Of a stretch of DNA of 64,000 nucleotides, positions 18,257-27,188 are shown in pieces. The position numbers and the translations under genes are program-made. The stretch spans positions 496,001 through 560,000 of the forward strand of contig OY282352.1 of NCBI GenBank assembly GCA_958295495.1, read 5' to 3'. Under the pieces are notes generated by a model. It saw nothing but the letters and a program-made list of their open reading frames with translations. It made no database searches and was not told the origin of the DNA. Every line of letters starts with the position of its first letter. The first letter of the stretch is position 1. The stretch is from an uncultured Latescibacterota bacterium (GTDB lineage Bacteria > Latescibacterota > UBA2968 > UBA8231).

Positions 18257-18300
18257 GCCAAGGGTTCGGTGTCATTCTCGTGCTGACCCTTGGCGTTTTA
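18257..18300 (+). terminator. Intrinsic terminator-like hairpin
   Basis: GCCAAGGGT (18257-18265) pairs with ACCCTTGGC (18286-18294), then GTTTTATTAT. It lies upstream of the next propeller gene and should isolate it from readthrough. Confidence 0.65.
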
Positions 18301-18325
18301 TTATATCCTGATGAGAGGACGGGTC

Positions 18326-20443
18326 ATGTTGAAGCACTTCGTTTGTATAGGCGTGATGCTGTGCAGTAGCCTCGCCGAGGCGATCAGATGGGATTTCGAT
18401 GGAGAGACGACCCAAGGGTGGGCTACTAAAAAGGATGCCTCATCCGGTGGCACTCATGCCTTTCACCTCCTATCCGGGGTAGTTGCAGACGGCGTGTGGA
18501 TGCTTGAGACCTCTCGCTCGGATGACCATGACCCAAGTGTCCAAGTGATTTCTCCTACGATAGGCTACGATTCGGCCCTGTTTGACCGAGTGCGGATTCG
18601 GTTCCGCACCCTCCATCACAGCCCCACGTCAGGCTCCTTAGTTCTCCACTGGACCAATGAGCACAACCGTACTTCTCCAGGTAGGGATCCTGAGCCGGCT
18701 AAAGGTCGATTTTCGATTCTTGTACAAGGCAGCTTCGTTTACACGACCGATTGGCAAGAAGTAGAAATCGACCTTGCCAATCACAGCAAGGCTCTATGGT
18801 ATGGTATGGTACGGGATATTCGACTGAGTTTTAGCTTGGATTTTGGCGAGATAGGAGTGCCCCGGCCGGCGGAGGAAAAAGTTGGCGAGTTGGCGATTGA
18901 CTGGATTGAGTTGACCGGCGTGGAAGAGATACTACAGGGGGAACTACCTCCTCCCCAAGCCGAGTATTTTCGCTTTGAGGGAGGCCAGTACTTTGCGCCG
19001 CCGGTCTTTCATCCCATTGTGCCGGGTTTAGGAGGGATCATCGTCGCCGATAAGGCTGGCGTGTTGACGGACTTGGAGGGCGATGGCGACCTAGATCTTT
19101 TCTCTACGTGGGAGCATCGGCCGCCATCAGGGAGCCGGCCGACCTCCGGTTGGGTTGTGGCCCTCAATGATGGTGAAGGGGCCTTTGAACCTGTACTCAC
19201 AGAAGAGACGACGGGCCTGAATGCCTTATTAAGGGTACATGCGGGTGACTTGACCGGTAATGGCACCGACGAGATCGTGCTGGCTGGCTGGCCTGACATA
19301 GCGGTTGTGTCTATGGGATCAGACCTTCAAATCGAGGTACTTATGCAGCTAAGCGATCGCTTGTTTAAGGGCCTAGCGGATTGGGATGGCGACGGCGCTG
19401 TCGAACTCTTTTCCACAGAGATCGAATACGATGCAAACGGACATCCCGTGGACGGCGAGTCCCATTTCGAGTTCTGGGATGTAACAAACGGGATATGGTC
19501 GTCCTCGCAGTTGGCGAAACCTGAAAACGGTACCAGTACCCTTTACCTCTATCAGATCGGCGACCTGACCGGCAATGGGATGCTGGAGGGGCTATGGATG
19601 TCGGTCTTCGGCGATGCGTACCTATGGAAGGTAACTCGCTTGGGCGAAGTGGTCTTGGTGGACGAGCCATTGGCCTTCGAGTTGGATGGTGGGCCTCTTT
19701 TCTTGTATGGAGGCGATTTGGATGGCAATGGGCATGTGGACTTGCTGACGGCCCTGGGCTACGAGGGCACCGAACAACGCAAAGGACTGGTGGTGCGGAG
19801 TCGCCGATCCGGGGGCGGCGTAGAAGAACAGGTGCTGTATGATGCGCGGCTGTTTCTGCGCTCGCCAGTGGAGGTGCGCGATTTGAACAGGGACGGGGTG
19901 GACGATTGGGCATTTGTCGGCGGAGACCGCGCTTCGGGCTTTGGGGTATTTGTCGAATGGGGTGGCGGCGCGAATCCGGCCAAGGAGGTGGAGCGGCATC
20001 GGTTGGCCGGCGATGGGGTACAGGTGCTGCCAGGGGATGTCGATGGCGACGGAGACCTCGACTTGGTCGTGTTAAATCCCCTCTTGGGCGGGGTGCAAGT
20101 GTTGAAGAGTTCGGTGGGGGAGCAGATGACCGCCGTGATGACGCCGGCGGCAGCGCGGCCGGCGCAACATCGGCTGGGCGACAGCTATCCCAATCCGTTC
20201 AATCCGGCGGTGGTGATTCCCCTTGAGTTGGCGACAGACGCGGCGGGGGTATCGTTGAGGGTATATGATGTGTTGGGTCGTCGGGTGCGACAGGTGTGGG
20301 ACGGGCCGCTGCAAGCGGGTCGGCATCGGTTTGTATGGGATGGCCGCGACGAGAAGGGTAAGGCGGTGGCCGCCGGGGTGTATATCTATCAGGTCGAAAT
20401 CGACGGGCGGGTGGAAGCGAAAAAGACGACCAAGCTGCCGTAA
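18326..20443 (+). CDS. Secreted propeller protein, subfamily B
   Basis: 705 aa from ATG 18326 (MLKHFVCIGVMLCSSLAEA signal peptide; GAGAGGACGGG upstream). An in-frame start at 18290 would put the signal peptide internally. Sandwich domain from WDFDGETTQGW to DWIELTGVEE, then seven blade motifs, some altered (DLEGDGDLDLF, DLTGNGTDEIVL, DLTGNGMLEGLW, DLDGNGHVDLL, DLNRDGVDDWAF), so several Ca loops have Asn for Asp. The sorting domain is the same as in its neighbours. No peptide gene precedes it. Confidence 0.87.
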   Translation: MLKHFVCIGVMLCSSLAEAIRWDFDGETTQGWATKKDASSGGTHAFHLLSGVVADGVWMLETSRSDDHDPSVQVISPTIGYDSALFDRVRIRFRTLHHSPTSGSLVLHWTNEHNRTSPGRDPEPAKGRFSILVQGSFVYTTDWQEVEIDLANHSKALWYGMVRDIRLSFSLDFGEIGVPRPAEEKVGELAIDWIELTGVEEILQGELPPPQAEYFRFEGGQYFAPPVFHPIVPGLGGIIVADKAGVLTDLEGDGDLDLFSTWEHRPPSGSRPTSGWVVALNDGEGAFEPVLTEETTGLNALLRVHAGDLTGNGTDEIVLAGWPDIAVVSMGSDLQIEVLMQLSDRLFKGLADWDGDGAVELFSTEIEYDANGHPVDGESHFEFWDVTNGIWSSSQLAKPENGTSTLYLYQIGDLTGNGMLEGLWMSVFGDAYLWKVTRLGEVVLVDEPLAFELDGGPLFLYGGDLDGNGHVDLLTALGYEGTEQRKGLVVRSRRSGGGVEEQVLYDARLFLRSPVEVRDLNRDGVDDWAFVGGDRASGFGVFVEWGGGANPAKEVERHRLAGDGVQVLPGDVDGDGDLDLVVLNPLLGGVQVLKSSVGEQMTAVMTPAAARPAQHRLGDSYPNPFNPAVVIPLELATDAAGVSLRVYDVLGRRVRQVWDGPLQAGRHRFVWDGRDEKGKAVAAGVYIYQVEIDGRVEAKKTTKLP

Positions 20444-20457
20444 GGAGGGGTTGAAAC

Positions 20458-20545
20458 GTGAGCCGATGAGCCGGCCATGGAAAGTCCTGCTCCGAAAAAG
20501 TAGAACGCTGCAAAGTTGCTTGGCGTTATCGCGGGTCTTGCATCT
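20458..20545 (+). pseudogene. Short relic of the DUF4159 gene start
   Basis: GTGAGCCGATGAGCCGGCCATGGAAAG through GCGTTATCGCGGGTCTTGCATCTG aligns with 9454-9530; a TAG breaks the frame after 15 codons. Confidence 0.6.
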
Positions 20546-20555
20546 GAAAACCGCT

Positions 20556-20600
20556 AGGCAGGGGCTCGGCGTGTGCAGAGTGCCGAGCCCCTGCCTTTCT
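20556..20600 (+). terminator. Strong intrinsic terminator
   Basis: A perfect 15-bp stem (AGGCAGGGGCTCGGC at 20556-20570, complement at 20582-20596) with an 11-base loop, then TTTCTTG. It ends 21 bases before the next gene's ATG. Confidence 0.8.
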
Positions 20601-20617
20601 TGTAAAGGACATCAGCC

Positions 20618-22729
20618 ATGTTACATCTCGTGCTTCTTCTAAGCATTGCGCTATGGAGCCGTTCCGCCGAGGCGCTCACATGGCATTTCGACGACGGGAC
20701 GACGCAGGGATGGGCGGCCAAAGAAGCGGGGGCAGCAGGTGGTTCGGCTGAAGTCAATCTGTTTCCGGGGCAGGTCACAGACGGCGTGTGGACGATTGAT
20801 ATGTCGCCCTCGGTGGCCGGCAAGAAGTATCCCACGCCGCTTGTCCAAGTGATTTCGCCTACCATCGGCTACGATTCGCACCTGTTCGACCGGGTCCGGG
20901 TTCGGCTTCGCACCGTCCATCATCGTCCTACGGTTGGCTCCTTTCGGCTGTCTTGGACCAATGAGCACAACCGTACGGCTCCAGGCCACGATCCAGCTAG
21001 TTTGTTTAGCAACCGGTTTTCGCTGACTGGACAAGTCGGCTTCGTCTATACCACCCAATGGCAGGAAGTGGCGTTGACGCTGCCCGGATCGGACGGGGAG
21101 GTCGCACCGGCCGACCGGGAGGTCTGGGAGGGGCTTTTACGGGATATTCGGCTGCATTTTAGCTTGGATTGGGGCGAGCGAGATGTGCCCCGGTCGGCGG
21201 CGGAGGTGGTCGGGTGGTTGGCGATCGACTGGATCGAGTTGACCGGCGTGGAAGAGCTGTTAGCGGGGGAATTAGCCCCGCCGTCGGTGGAATATGTCCG
21301 CTTTGAGGGAGCCGGGCTTTTCGCCCCACCGGTCTTCTCTCCGATTGCGCCGGGGTTAGGGGGCTTTTCAGTCATTGAAGGGGCTGGCGTCTTGACGGAC
21401 TTGGATAGGGACGGCGATCTCGACCTGTTCTCTATTTGGGAAGATAGAAGACCCGGCTCGGATAATCCGTTTGTAACGGGCTGGGTCATGGCGCTCAATG
21501 ACGGACGAGGGACCTTTGAAACGGTGCGCACCGAGGAAACTGAATGGGTATTTTACTGGGATGTGCGGAGTGGCGATTTGACCGGCGATGGCCAAGACGA
21601 GGTCGTGCTAGCGAACTCAGACCTAGCGGTTTGGTCTATCGAGCCAGAGCTTCAGATTGAGGTACTCACGCAGCTACCTGACCACCAACTCGTAGGCTTG
21701 ATGGATTGGGATGGGGACGGCGCTATCGAGTTATTTTCAGACCATATAGTGGCCGGCGGAAGAGCTTTAGAGGTCTGGGAGGTCGAGCATGGGGAGTGGA
21801 CGGCCACTCAGTTGGCGGTAGCCGAAAACTATGCGCCCTCTCAGATAGGTGACTTTACGGGGGATGGGGGGGTGGAGGTGCTATGGGCTCCGTTATTCGG
21901 TCAAGCAAACACGTGGATCGTGGCGGGCTTGGAGGCTGTGCCTGGGGAGGGCGAGGCCTTTGGATTCTATGCGGGGAGTTTTCTGCTTTTAGGTGCAGAC
22001 GATTTTGATGGTGATGGGCGGGTGGACCTGCTCGTGGCACTCGAAGACCACACCTTTGAACTGCGCAAGGGCCTCGTCATACGGAGAAGCCAACCAGCGG
22101 GGGGGCTCGCCGCGGAGGTGATCTATGATGATCGGCTATTTCTGCGCTCGCCGGTCGTGGTGCGCGACCTCAACGGGGACGGGGTGGACGATTGGGCGTT
22201 TGTCGGCGGAGACCGCGCCTCGGGGATTGGGGTGTTTATCGAATGGGGTGGGGGTGCGAATCCGGCCAAGGAGGTGGAGCGGCATCGGTTGGCCGGCGAT
22301 GGGGTACAGGTGTTGCCGGGGGATGTCGATGGCGACGGAGACCTCGACTTGGTCGTGTTAAATCCCCTCTTGGGCGGAGTGCAGGTGTTGAAGAGTTCGG
22401 TGGGGGAGCAGCCGACCGCGGTGAGGACGCCGGCAGTAACGCGGCCGGCACAGCATCGGCTCGGCGACAGCTATCCCAATCCGTTCAATCCGGCGGTGGT
22501 GATTCCCCTTGAGTTGGCGACAGACGCGGCGGGGGTATCGTTGAGGGTATATGATGTGTTGGGTCGTCGGGTGCATCAGGTGTGGGACGGGCCGCTGGGG
22601 GCGGGCAGCCATCGATTTGTATGGGATGGCCGCGACGAGAAGGGCAAGGGGGTGGCTGCTGGGGTGTATGTCTATAAGGTTGAAGTGGACGGGCGGGTGG
22701 AAGCGAAAAAGACGACCAAGCTGCCCTAA
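20618..22729 (+). CDS. Secreted propeller protein, subfamily B
   Basis: 703 aa; signal peptide MLHLVLLLSIALWSRSAEA; AAAGGA before the ATG. The complete twin of the gene cut by the left edge: from residue ~116 to ~590 the two differ by only a few residues (for example IRLHFSLDWGERDV against IRPGFSLDWGESDV). Seven blade motifs and the sorting domain are intact. It is convergent with the peptide gene at 22972-23211. Confidence 0.88.
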   Translation: MLHLVLLLSIALWSRSAEALTWHFDDGTTQGWAAKEAGAAGGSAEVNLFPGQVTDGVWTIDMSPSVAGKKYPTPLVQVISPTIGYDSHLFDRVRVRLRTVHHRPTVGSFRLSWTNEHNRTAPGHDPASLFSNRFSLTGQVGFVYTTQWQEVALTLPGSDGEVAPADREVWEGLLRDIRLHFSLDWGERDVPRSAAEVVGWLAIDWIELTGVEELLAGELAPPSVEYVRFEGAGLFAPPVFSPIAPGLGGFSVIEGAGVLTDLDRDGDLDLFSIWEDRRPGSDNPFVTGWVMALNDGRGTFETVRTEETEWVFYWDVRSGDLTGDGQDEVVLANSDLAVWSIEPELQIEVLTQLPDHQLVGLMDWDGDGAIELFSDHIVAGGRALEVWEVEHGEWTATQLAVAENYAPSQIGDFTGDGGVEVLWAPLFGQANTWIVAGLEAVPGEGEAFGFYAGSFLLLGADDFDGDGRVDLLVALEDHTFELRKGLVIRRSQPAGGLAAEVIYDDRLFLRSPVVVRDLNGDGVDDWAFVGGDRASGIGVFIEWGGGANPAKEVERHRLAGDGVQVLPGDVDGDGDLDLVVLNPLLGGVQVLKSSVGEQPTAVRTPAVTRPAQHRLGDSYPNPFNPAVVIPLELATDAAGVSLRVYDVLGRRVHQVWDGPLGAGSHRFVWDGRDEKGKGVAAGVYVYKVEVDGRVEAKKTTKLP

Positions 22730-22900
22730 ACCCGCCCATAGTGCGTGGGGGCTTGACAACATTTGTAACATAGCCCCGGTTCGGCGGGGTCTCTCGCTGG
22801 GGTATAAGGCGGCTTGGGGATGTTTGGCTACGATGCACATCGGATGGTCGATACGATAGAAAAGGGCTATGATAAACTCGGCCGGGATCATGGGGATGCT

Positions 22901-22933
22901 CTTAGGCTGAAAGGGTGGAAACCTCAGCCTAAG
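22901..22933. other. 10-bp inverted repeat in convergent gap
   Basis: CTTAGGCTGA (22901-22910) and TCAGCCTAAG (22924-22933) form a perfect stem with a 13-base loop between two convergent genes. There is no U-run on either strand, so its role as a terminator is uncertain. The rest of 22730-22971 shows nothing recognisable. Confidence 0.4.
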
Positions 22934-22971
22934 AACGGCCTAGACCACGGTCAATTCACTAGCACCATTAG

Positions 22972-23211
22972 TTATGTAGTGGACCACCAGTGCCCGCATT
23001 TGTCTTCGCAACGTATCGGCGTGATCGAAGGGCAGCTAGAGTCAGGTTTGCAAGAAACAATGCGGCAACGAGGACCCTCTGCTTTGGTCTCCTTGGCCCC
23101 GAGCAGGATGGCGAGTCCCGTGAGGGCACTGAGGACCCACCCCAGCCCCAAACCCCGACGGACCGGAGCCAAGCCGCTGGAGGACGTGAAGAATTCCCGA
23201 AGATTGTCCAT
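22972..23211 (-). CDS. Cys-rich secreted peptide precursor, five-Cys variant
   Basis: 79 aa from ATG 23211 (MDNLREFF), preceded by AAGGAG at ten bases; an ATG three codons upstream is too close to that site. The signal region is the same as at 14209 except for one residue (WVLSALTG). The core is a mosaic: CRIVSC...SCPSITPIRC of one type followed by EDKCGHWWSTT, in which the last Cys is replaced and two Trp appear. No propeller gene follows on this strand. Confidence 0.65.
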   Translation of the reverse strand: MDNLREFFTSSSGLAPVRRGLGLGWVLSALTGLAILLGAKETKAEGPRCRIVSCKPDSSCPSITPIRCEDKCGHWWSTT

Positions 23212-23354
23212 CTGAATCATACTCCTTTATAAAAGCCCGGTGCCCCATCGGCGGTTTGCCGACTAGAGCTTGGAAGTGAAGGGTGAACAACCACCGATAA
23301 CCGATACTAATTCATACTTCCTTTCCGCATCGGCCTCGATTTCAATAGAATACA

Positions 23355-23370
23355 GGCATCTTTCGTGCCA
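23355..23370 (-). promoter_or_regulatory. Sigma-54-like promoter
   Basis: On the minus strand TGGCAC-GAAAG-ATGCC has GG-N10-GC and a consensus -24 box; the -12 box is weaker (ATGC for TTGC). It reads toward the peptide gene at 23211. The TCGTATTTAATACGA sites of the other three promoters are not present upstream. Confidence 0.5.
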
Positions 23371-23454
23371 CAGGCTAAGGCGGCTCACACGCTAGAGGAT
23401 ACGCGAGCGGGTCTCCCGTTACACAATGTTGCCAAGTCCCCGCGCACTATGGGC

Positions 23455-25626
23455 TTAGGGCAGCTTGGTCGTCTTTTTCGCTGCTACCTGTCCGTCGATT
23501 TCGACCTTGTAGATATACACCCCAGCAGCCACCGCCTTGCCCTTCTCGTCGCGGCCATCCCACACAAACCGATGACTCCCCGCTTGCAGCGGCCCGTCCC
23601 ACACCTGACGCACCCGACGACCCAATACATCATATACCCTCAACGACACCTGAGCCGCGTCCGTGGCCAACTCAAGGGGCAGCACCACCGCCGGATTGAA
23701 CGGATTGGGATAGCTGTCGCCCAGCCGATGATGCGCCGGCCGCCCTATCGCCGGCGTCCTCACCGCGGTCGGCTGCTCGCCCACCGGACTCTTAAGTACA
23801 TGTACCCCCCCTAATGCCCGATCCAACACGACCAAGTCGAGGTCGCCGTCGCCGTCCACATCCCCAGGCAGCACGGCGACGCCATTGCCCTCCAAGCCCG
23901 TCGCCACATCCCCGGCTTCCAAGCTCTCCACCCCCTCGCCAGACAAGCGATGCCATTCTACCACTTGGGTGGGATGCAAGCCGCCCCCCCAGACGACGAA
24001 CACGCCAAAACCCAACGCATAGTCCCCGCCGACAAACGCCCAATCCTCCACCCCATCCCCGTTCAGATCGCACACCACCACCGACGAACGCAGGAACAGC
24101 GACGCATCATAGAGCACCTCTTGTTTTAACCCGTCAGAGAGGCTGTTCCACACCGCAAGGCCCTTGCGCTGCTCTTGGAAATCCTCCCGGAAGCCCGCCA
24201 GTAAATCCACCTGTCCATCGCCATCAAAGTCGCCTGCTCGACCCGACAGGAGAGAAAACGGCATGACCTTTTCAAAACGCACCCCCTGCTCCAGATCGGC
24301 CCCTAAGCCCGCCACGCGAAACGAGATGGCTTGTTCAAACAACTCCCGCTCCCAAAAAGCCGCCGGTCCCCACAGCACCTCCAACACCCCAGCGCCCGTA
24401 AAATCGCCGATTTGATGCGCCCAAGACAAGCCGGAAGCCGGAGCGGGAACCGCCCACTCAGAAAACGTCCACCCGCCGTTGCCTAGGTCCCACACCTCCA
24501 AAAAAGGGTCATCCACATCATCTACCGGTTGGGCAAACACCTCCACCTGCCCATCGCCATCCCAATCGGCTAAGTCAACCAACCGACGATTGGGCTTCTG
24601 CACGAGTGGTTCCAGCTGAAACTCCGCGCCGATAGACCAAACCCCGAGGTTCAACCTTTGGAGACTCAGCACCATTTCGTCGCGGCCATCGCCCGTCACA
24701 TCGCCGACGCGCACCCTAGGATAATAGGCTAGATCCTCTACTAGCTCGACGCGTATGGTTTCAAACGCCCCCGCCCCGTTGTTGCGCGCCATGACCCAGC
24801 CGCCTAGGCGCTCCTCGAGCCTCCAGAGGAAGGAGAACAGATCGAGGTCGCCATCCCCATCTAAGTCGGTCAAAACGCCTGCTTGGGAGTCGCCCAAGAG
24901 GCGAAATAACCCTAAGCCCGGCGCAATTGGATAGAACACCGGCGGCGCAAAAACCTTAGGCCCGGCAACGCCAATATCGAACACCGGTGGCCGAGGTAAT
25001 GCCCCCTGTAACACCTCCTCTACCCCGGTCAACTCAATCCAATCCACGTCCAAGGACGCCACCTTGGTCGAAGCCAGCCGGTCAACCATAGACAAGGTCA
25101 TATCCTCCAAGCCAAACATCAGACGAATATCATCTAACAGCCCCTCCCATACGGGAGTATCGACCAACGAAAACTCGAACTCCTGCCATTCGGTCGTATA
25201 TACCCACTCGCCAGAGAAGCCGGTTGCGGGAAGAGAAAACCGACCCGTTCCCGGTAGGGAGTCATTACCTGGGTACATGAGGTTGTGCTCGTTGGTCCAT
25301 TGGAGGAATAAGGCTCCTATCGTAGGACTAGGATGAACCGTGCGGAACCGCACCCGCACCCGGTCGAAAAGGTGCGAATCAGAGCCTATCGTCGGCGAAA
25401 TCAATTCGACCCCGGAGCCACTGAGGCCGTCGGTGCGAAAGGCATTAATCCGCCACACGCCCGCTTCGACCGTCCCTGACAACGGGTAAAATTGATGATC
25501 CCCTCCGGACCTAACAGGTTTTTTGGCGCCCCATCCCTGCGTCGTCCCGTCGTCGAAATCCCACGTGATCGCTGCCGCAGGGACACTCAACAGCACAATC
25601 CATACACATACGGGAATGAGCAACAT
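23455..25626 (-). CDS. Secreted propeller protein, subfamily A (inverted copy)
   Basis: 723 aa, in the inverted arm matching 11326-13497 and differing by scattered substitutions (for example DFTGAG for DFTGDG in blade 4, which loses a Ca-loop Asp) and a different last ~60 residues (EKGKAVAAG, DGQVAAKKTT). TAAGGTG precedes ATG 25626. It is preceded on this strand by a start-less six-Cys peptide gene. Confidence 0.88.
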   Translation of the reverse strand: MLLIPVCVWIVLLSVPAAAITWDFDDGTTQGWGAKKPVRSGGDHQFYPLSGTVEAGVWRINAFRTDGLSGSGVELISPTIGSDSHLFDRVRVRFRTVHPSPTIGALFLQWTNEHNLMYPGNDSLPGTGRFSLPATGFSGEWVYTTEWQEFEFSLVDTPVWEGLLDDIRLMFGLEDMTLSMVDRLASTKVASLDVDWIELTGVEEVLQGALPRPPVFDIGVAGPKVFAPPVFYPIAPGLGLFRLLGDSQAGVLTDLDGDGDLDLFSFLWRLEERLGGWVMARNNGAGAFETIRVELVEDLAYYPRVRVGDVTGDGRDEMVLSLQRLNLGVWSIGAEFQLEPLVQKPNRRLVDLADWDGDGQVEVFAQPVDDVDDPFLEVWDLGNGGWTFSEWAVPAPASGLSWAHQIGDFTGAGVLEVLWGPAAFWERELFEQAISFRVAGLGADLEQGVRFEKVMPFSLLSGRAGDFDGDGQVDLLAGFREDFQEQRKGLAVWNSLSDGLKQEVLYDASLFLRSSVVVCDLNGDGVEDWAFVGGDYALGFGVFVVWGGGLHPTQVVEWHRLSGEGVESLEAGDVATGLEGNGVAVLPGDVDGDGDLDLVVLDRALGGVHVLKSPVGEQPTAVRTPAIGRPAHHRLGDSYPNPFNPAVVLPLELATDAAQVSLRVYDVLGRRVRQVWDGPLQAGSHRFVWDGRDEKGKAVAAGVYIYKVEIDGQVAAKKTTKLP

Positions 25627-25867
25627 GACAGCACCTTACCATACGTGAAAGTGGTGAAACTTGAATACGGCGCGATGAGTACCTACTTCAACGTTAGAAG
25701 CCGTCTTAAAACCCGCGCCGGCCAGCCTCAAGGGGCGTCGAGAAGCCCCAAAATCAAGCGTTTCTCCGAGGGCGTCTCGCCCTCGGTCCCAAGCTCTTTT
25801 CTCAGCGCAAGGGACGGCACGAGGCATTAAAACGGCTTCTAACTATCTAACAATAGTAATCAGATGA

Positions 25868-26095
25868 TTATGTAGTGCACCACGAGTGCCTGCATGTGTC
25901 ATAGCAACGTATCGGCGTGATCGAAGGGCAGCTAGAGTCAGGTTTGCAAGAAACAATGCGGCAACGAGGCCCCTCTGCTTTGGTCTCCTTGGCCCCGAGG
26001 AGAATGGCGAGTCCCGTGAGGGCACTGAGGACCCACCCCAGCCCCAAACCCCGACGGACCGGAGCCAAGCCGCTGGAGGACGTGAAGAATTCCCG
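25868..26095 (-). pseudogene. Cys-rich secreted peptide gene lacking its normal start (inverted copy)
   Basis: The conserved signal segment (FFTSSSGLAPVRRG..., ETKAE) and the six-Cys core (CRIVSC, SCPSITPIRC, YDTC, WCTT) are intact and the core equals that at 14209, but the 5' end carries the same fusion to DUF4159-downstream sequence as 10857-11084. Only a TTG at 26068 could start it. Confidence 0.65.
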
Positions 26096-26160
26096 AGCCG
26101 CGCAACCGACGGCAGTGACAAATCAAAAGCCTTGACCGATTATGCTGATGTCCTCCAATC

Positions 26161-26467
26161 TCAGTCCACATCGACTAATTGCCGTGCCAGTGATCCCTCC
26201 CGCGTCAACGCGTACACCACGAAATTCATCCCCAAATTATACACCAACGGCTCCTCGGCACTGGCCATAGCCGAGTGGTTGGTTACGTTATTAGTCAAAG
26301 ACCAATCCACCAACTCCCGACCGATGCCCGCCCAGAAATCAGCGTAGTTCCGCATCGAATACACCCCCACCAACTGCTCCCCGACCACGATGCCCTCCAA
26401 ATAGTCCGGGGTGCGGGGTGGATATTCTTCTATTTCTTCGGAACGGTACTTTCCAAAGCCGTCTCAT
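26161..26467 (-). pseudogene. Collapsed DUF4159 gene
   Basis: The first ~12 codons (MRRLWKVPF...) are joined directly to the last ~80 codons of the DUF4159 gene (EGIVVGEQLVGVYS to ARQLVDVD). The frame changes at the join. All of the anchor and most of the domain are deleted. Confidence 0.75.
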
Positions 26468-26875
26468 TTGCTCACGTCCCTTCGCAAAGGATGGAGATCG
26501 AGCATTAACGCACGCTCCGCCATTTCGCCGCTCGAAATGGTCTGATAGGTCTCGTGAAACGCCATCAGGCTAGGGAGACGCATCTCTTCTGGAATTAGGG
26601 GATCCGGCCATAGAGAGACGAGCCAAAATTCAATCAGGTACAGCTTGGGATCGCTATTCTTCTCCGCTATATGGGCTATAGCCCTACGCCGTTTTTGCAA
26701 TTCTATGAACGCATTTTGTGGGCTAAAAAAATCGTGATGGTGATACAGGTGATAGCTCTGCGCCTTGGCTGCAAAGCGCATTTTATATCCATGCCGCATG
26801 AGGCGATAGGCCAAATCCCATCCTTCAGAATGGAGCAGCTCTTCGTCAAACCCACCGACCTCCTCAAGAGCGGTG
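26464..26875 (-). pseudogene. 3' part of the GT2 glycosyltransferase gene (inverted relic)
   Basis: From TALEEVGGFDEELLHSEGW to the stop, this matches residues ~215-355 of the enzyme at 8409-9491 with some divergence (NSDPKLYLIEFWLVSLWPD). The catalytic N-terminal half with DxD is missing. It is fused in frame to a piece of the FMN-binding-like gene. Confidence 0.8.
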
Positions 26876-27142
26876 CTGTCCGTAAGAACGCGATAGGCTG
26901 ACAGCACACCGGAACGCGGCGCGGGTGTGGCCTGATACACTTCTTCATAGGTGGCGAGTACTCGCGGTGGAATCAAACGCGGCGAGACGGTGTAGCACAG
27001 CTTCTTTCGGCGGAATGGACGGCAGGGGCGATTCGGGGCTGAGGCTCTTTTCATAGAGGCCCATAAGCACGATGATCACAGGTATTAAGAGCAGGATTAA
27101 ACCGGAGTAAATCCAGTATAATGGCTGCTTAGGCTGTCTCAT
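26876..27142 (-). pseudogene. 5' part of the FMN-binding-like gene (inverted relic)
   Basis: It begins MRQPKQPLYWIYSG like the gene at 1817, is frameshifted near residue 62, and resumes with EEVYQATPAPRSGVLSAYRVL before the fusion to the GT2 relic. Bases corresponding to about 2085-9050 of the intact operon are missing between the two pieces. Confidence 0.8.
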
Positions 27143-27188
27143 GCCGTCTTATCCTCGTTCAAGTCAAATAGCTCAAAAGAAGGGCCGC

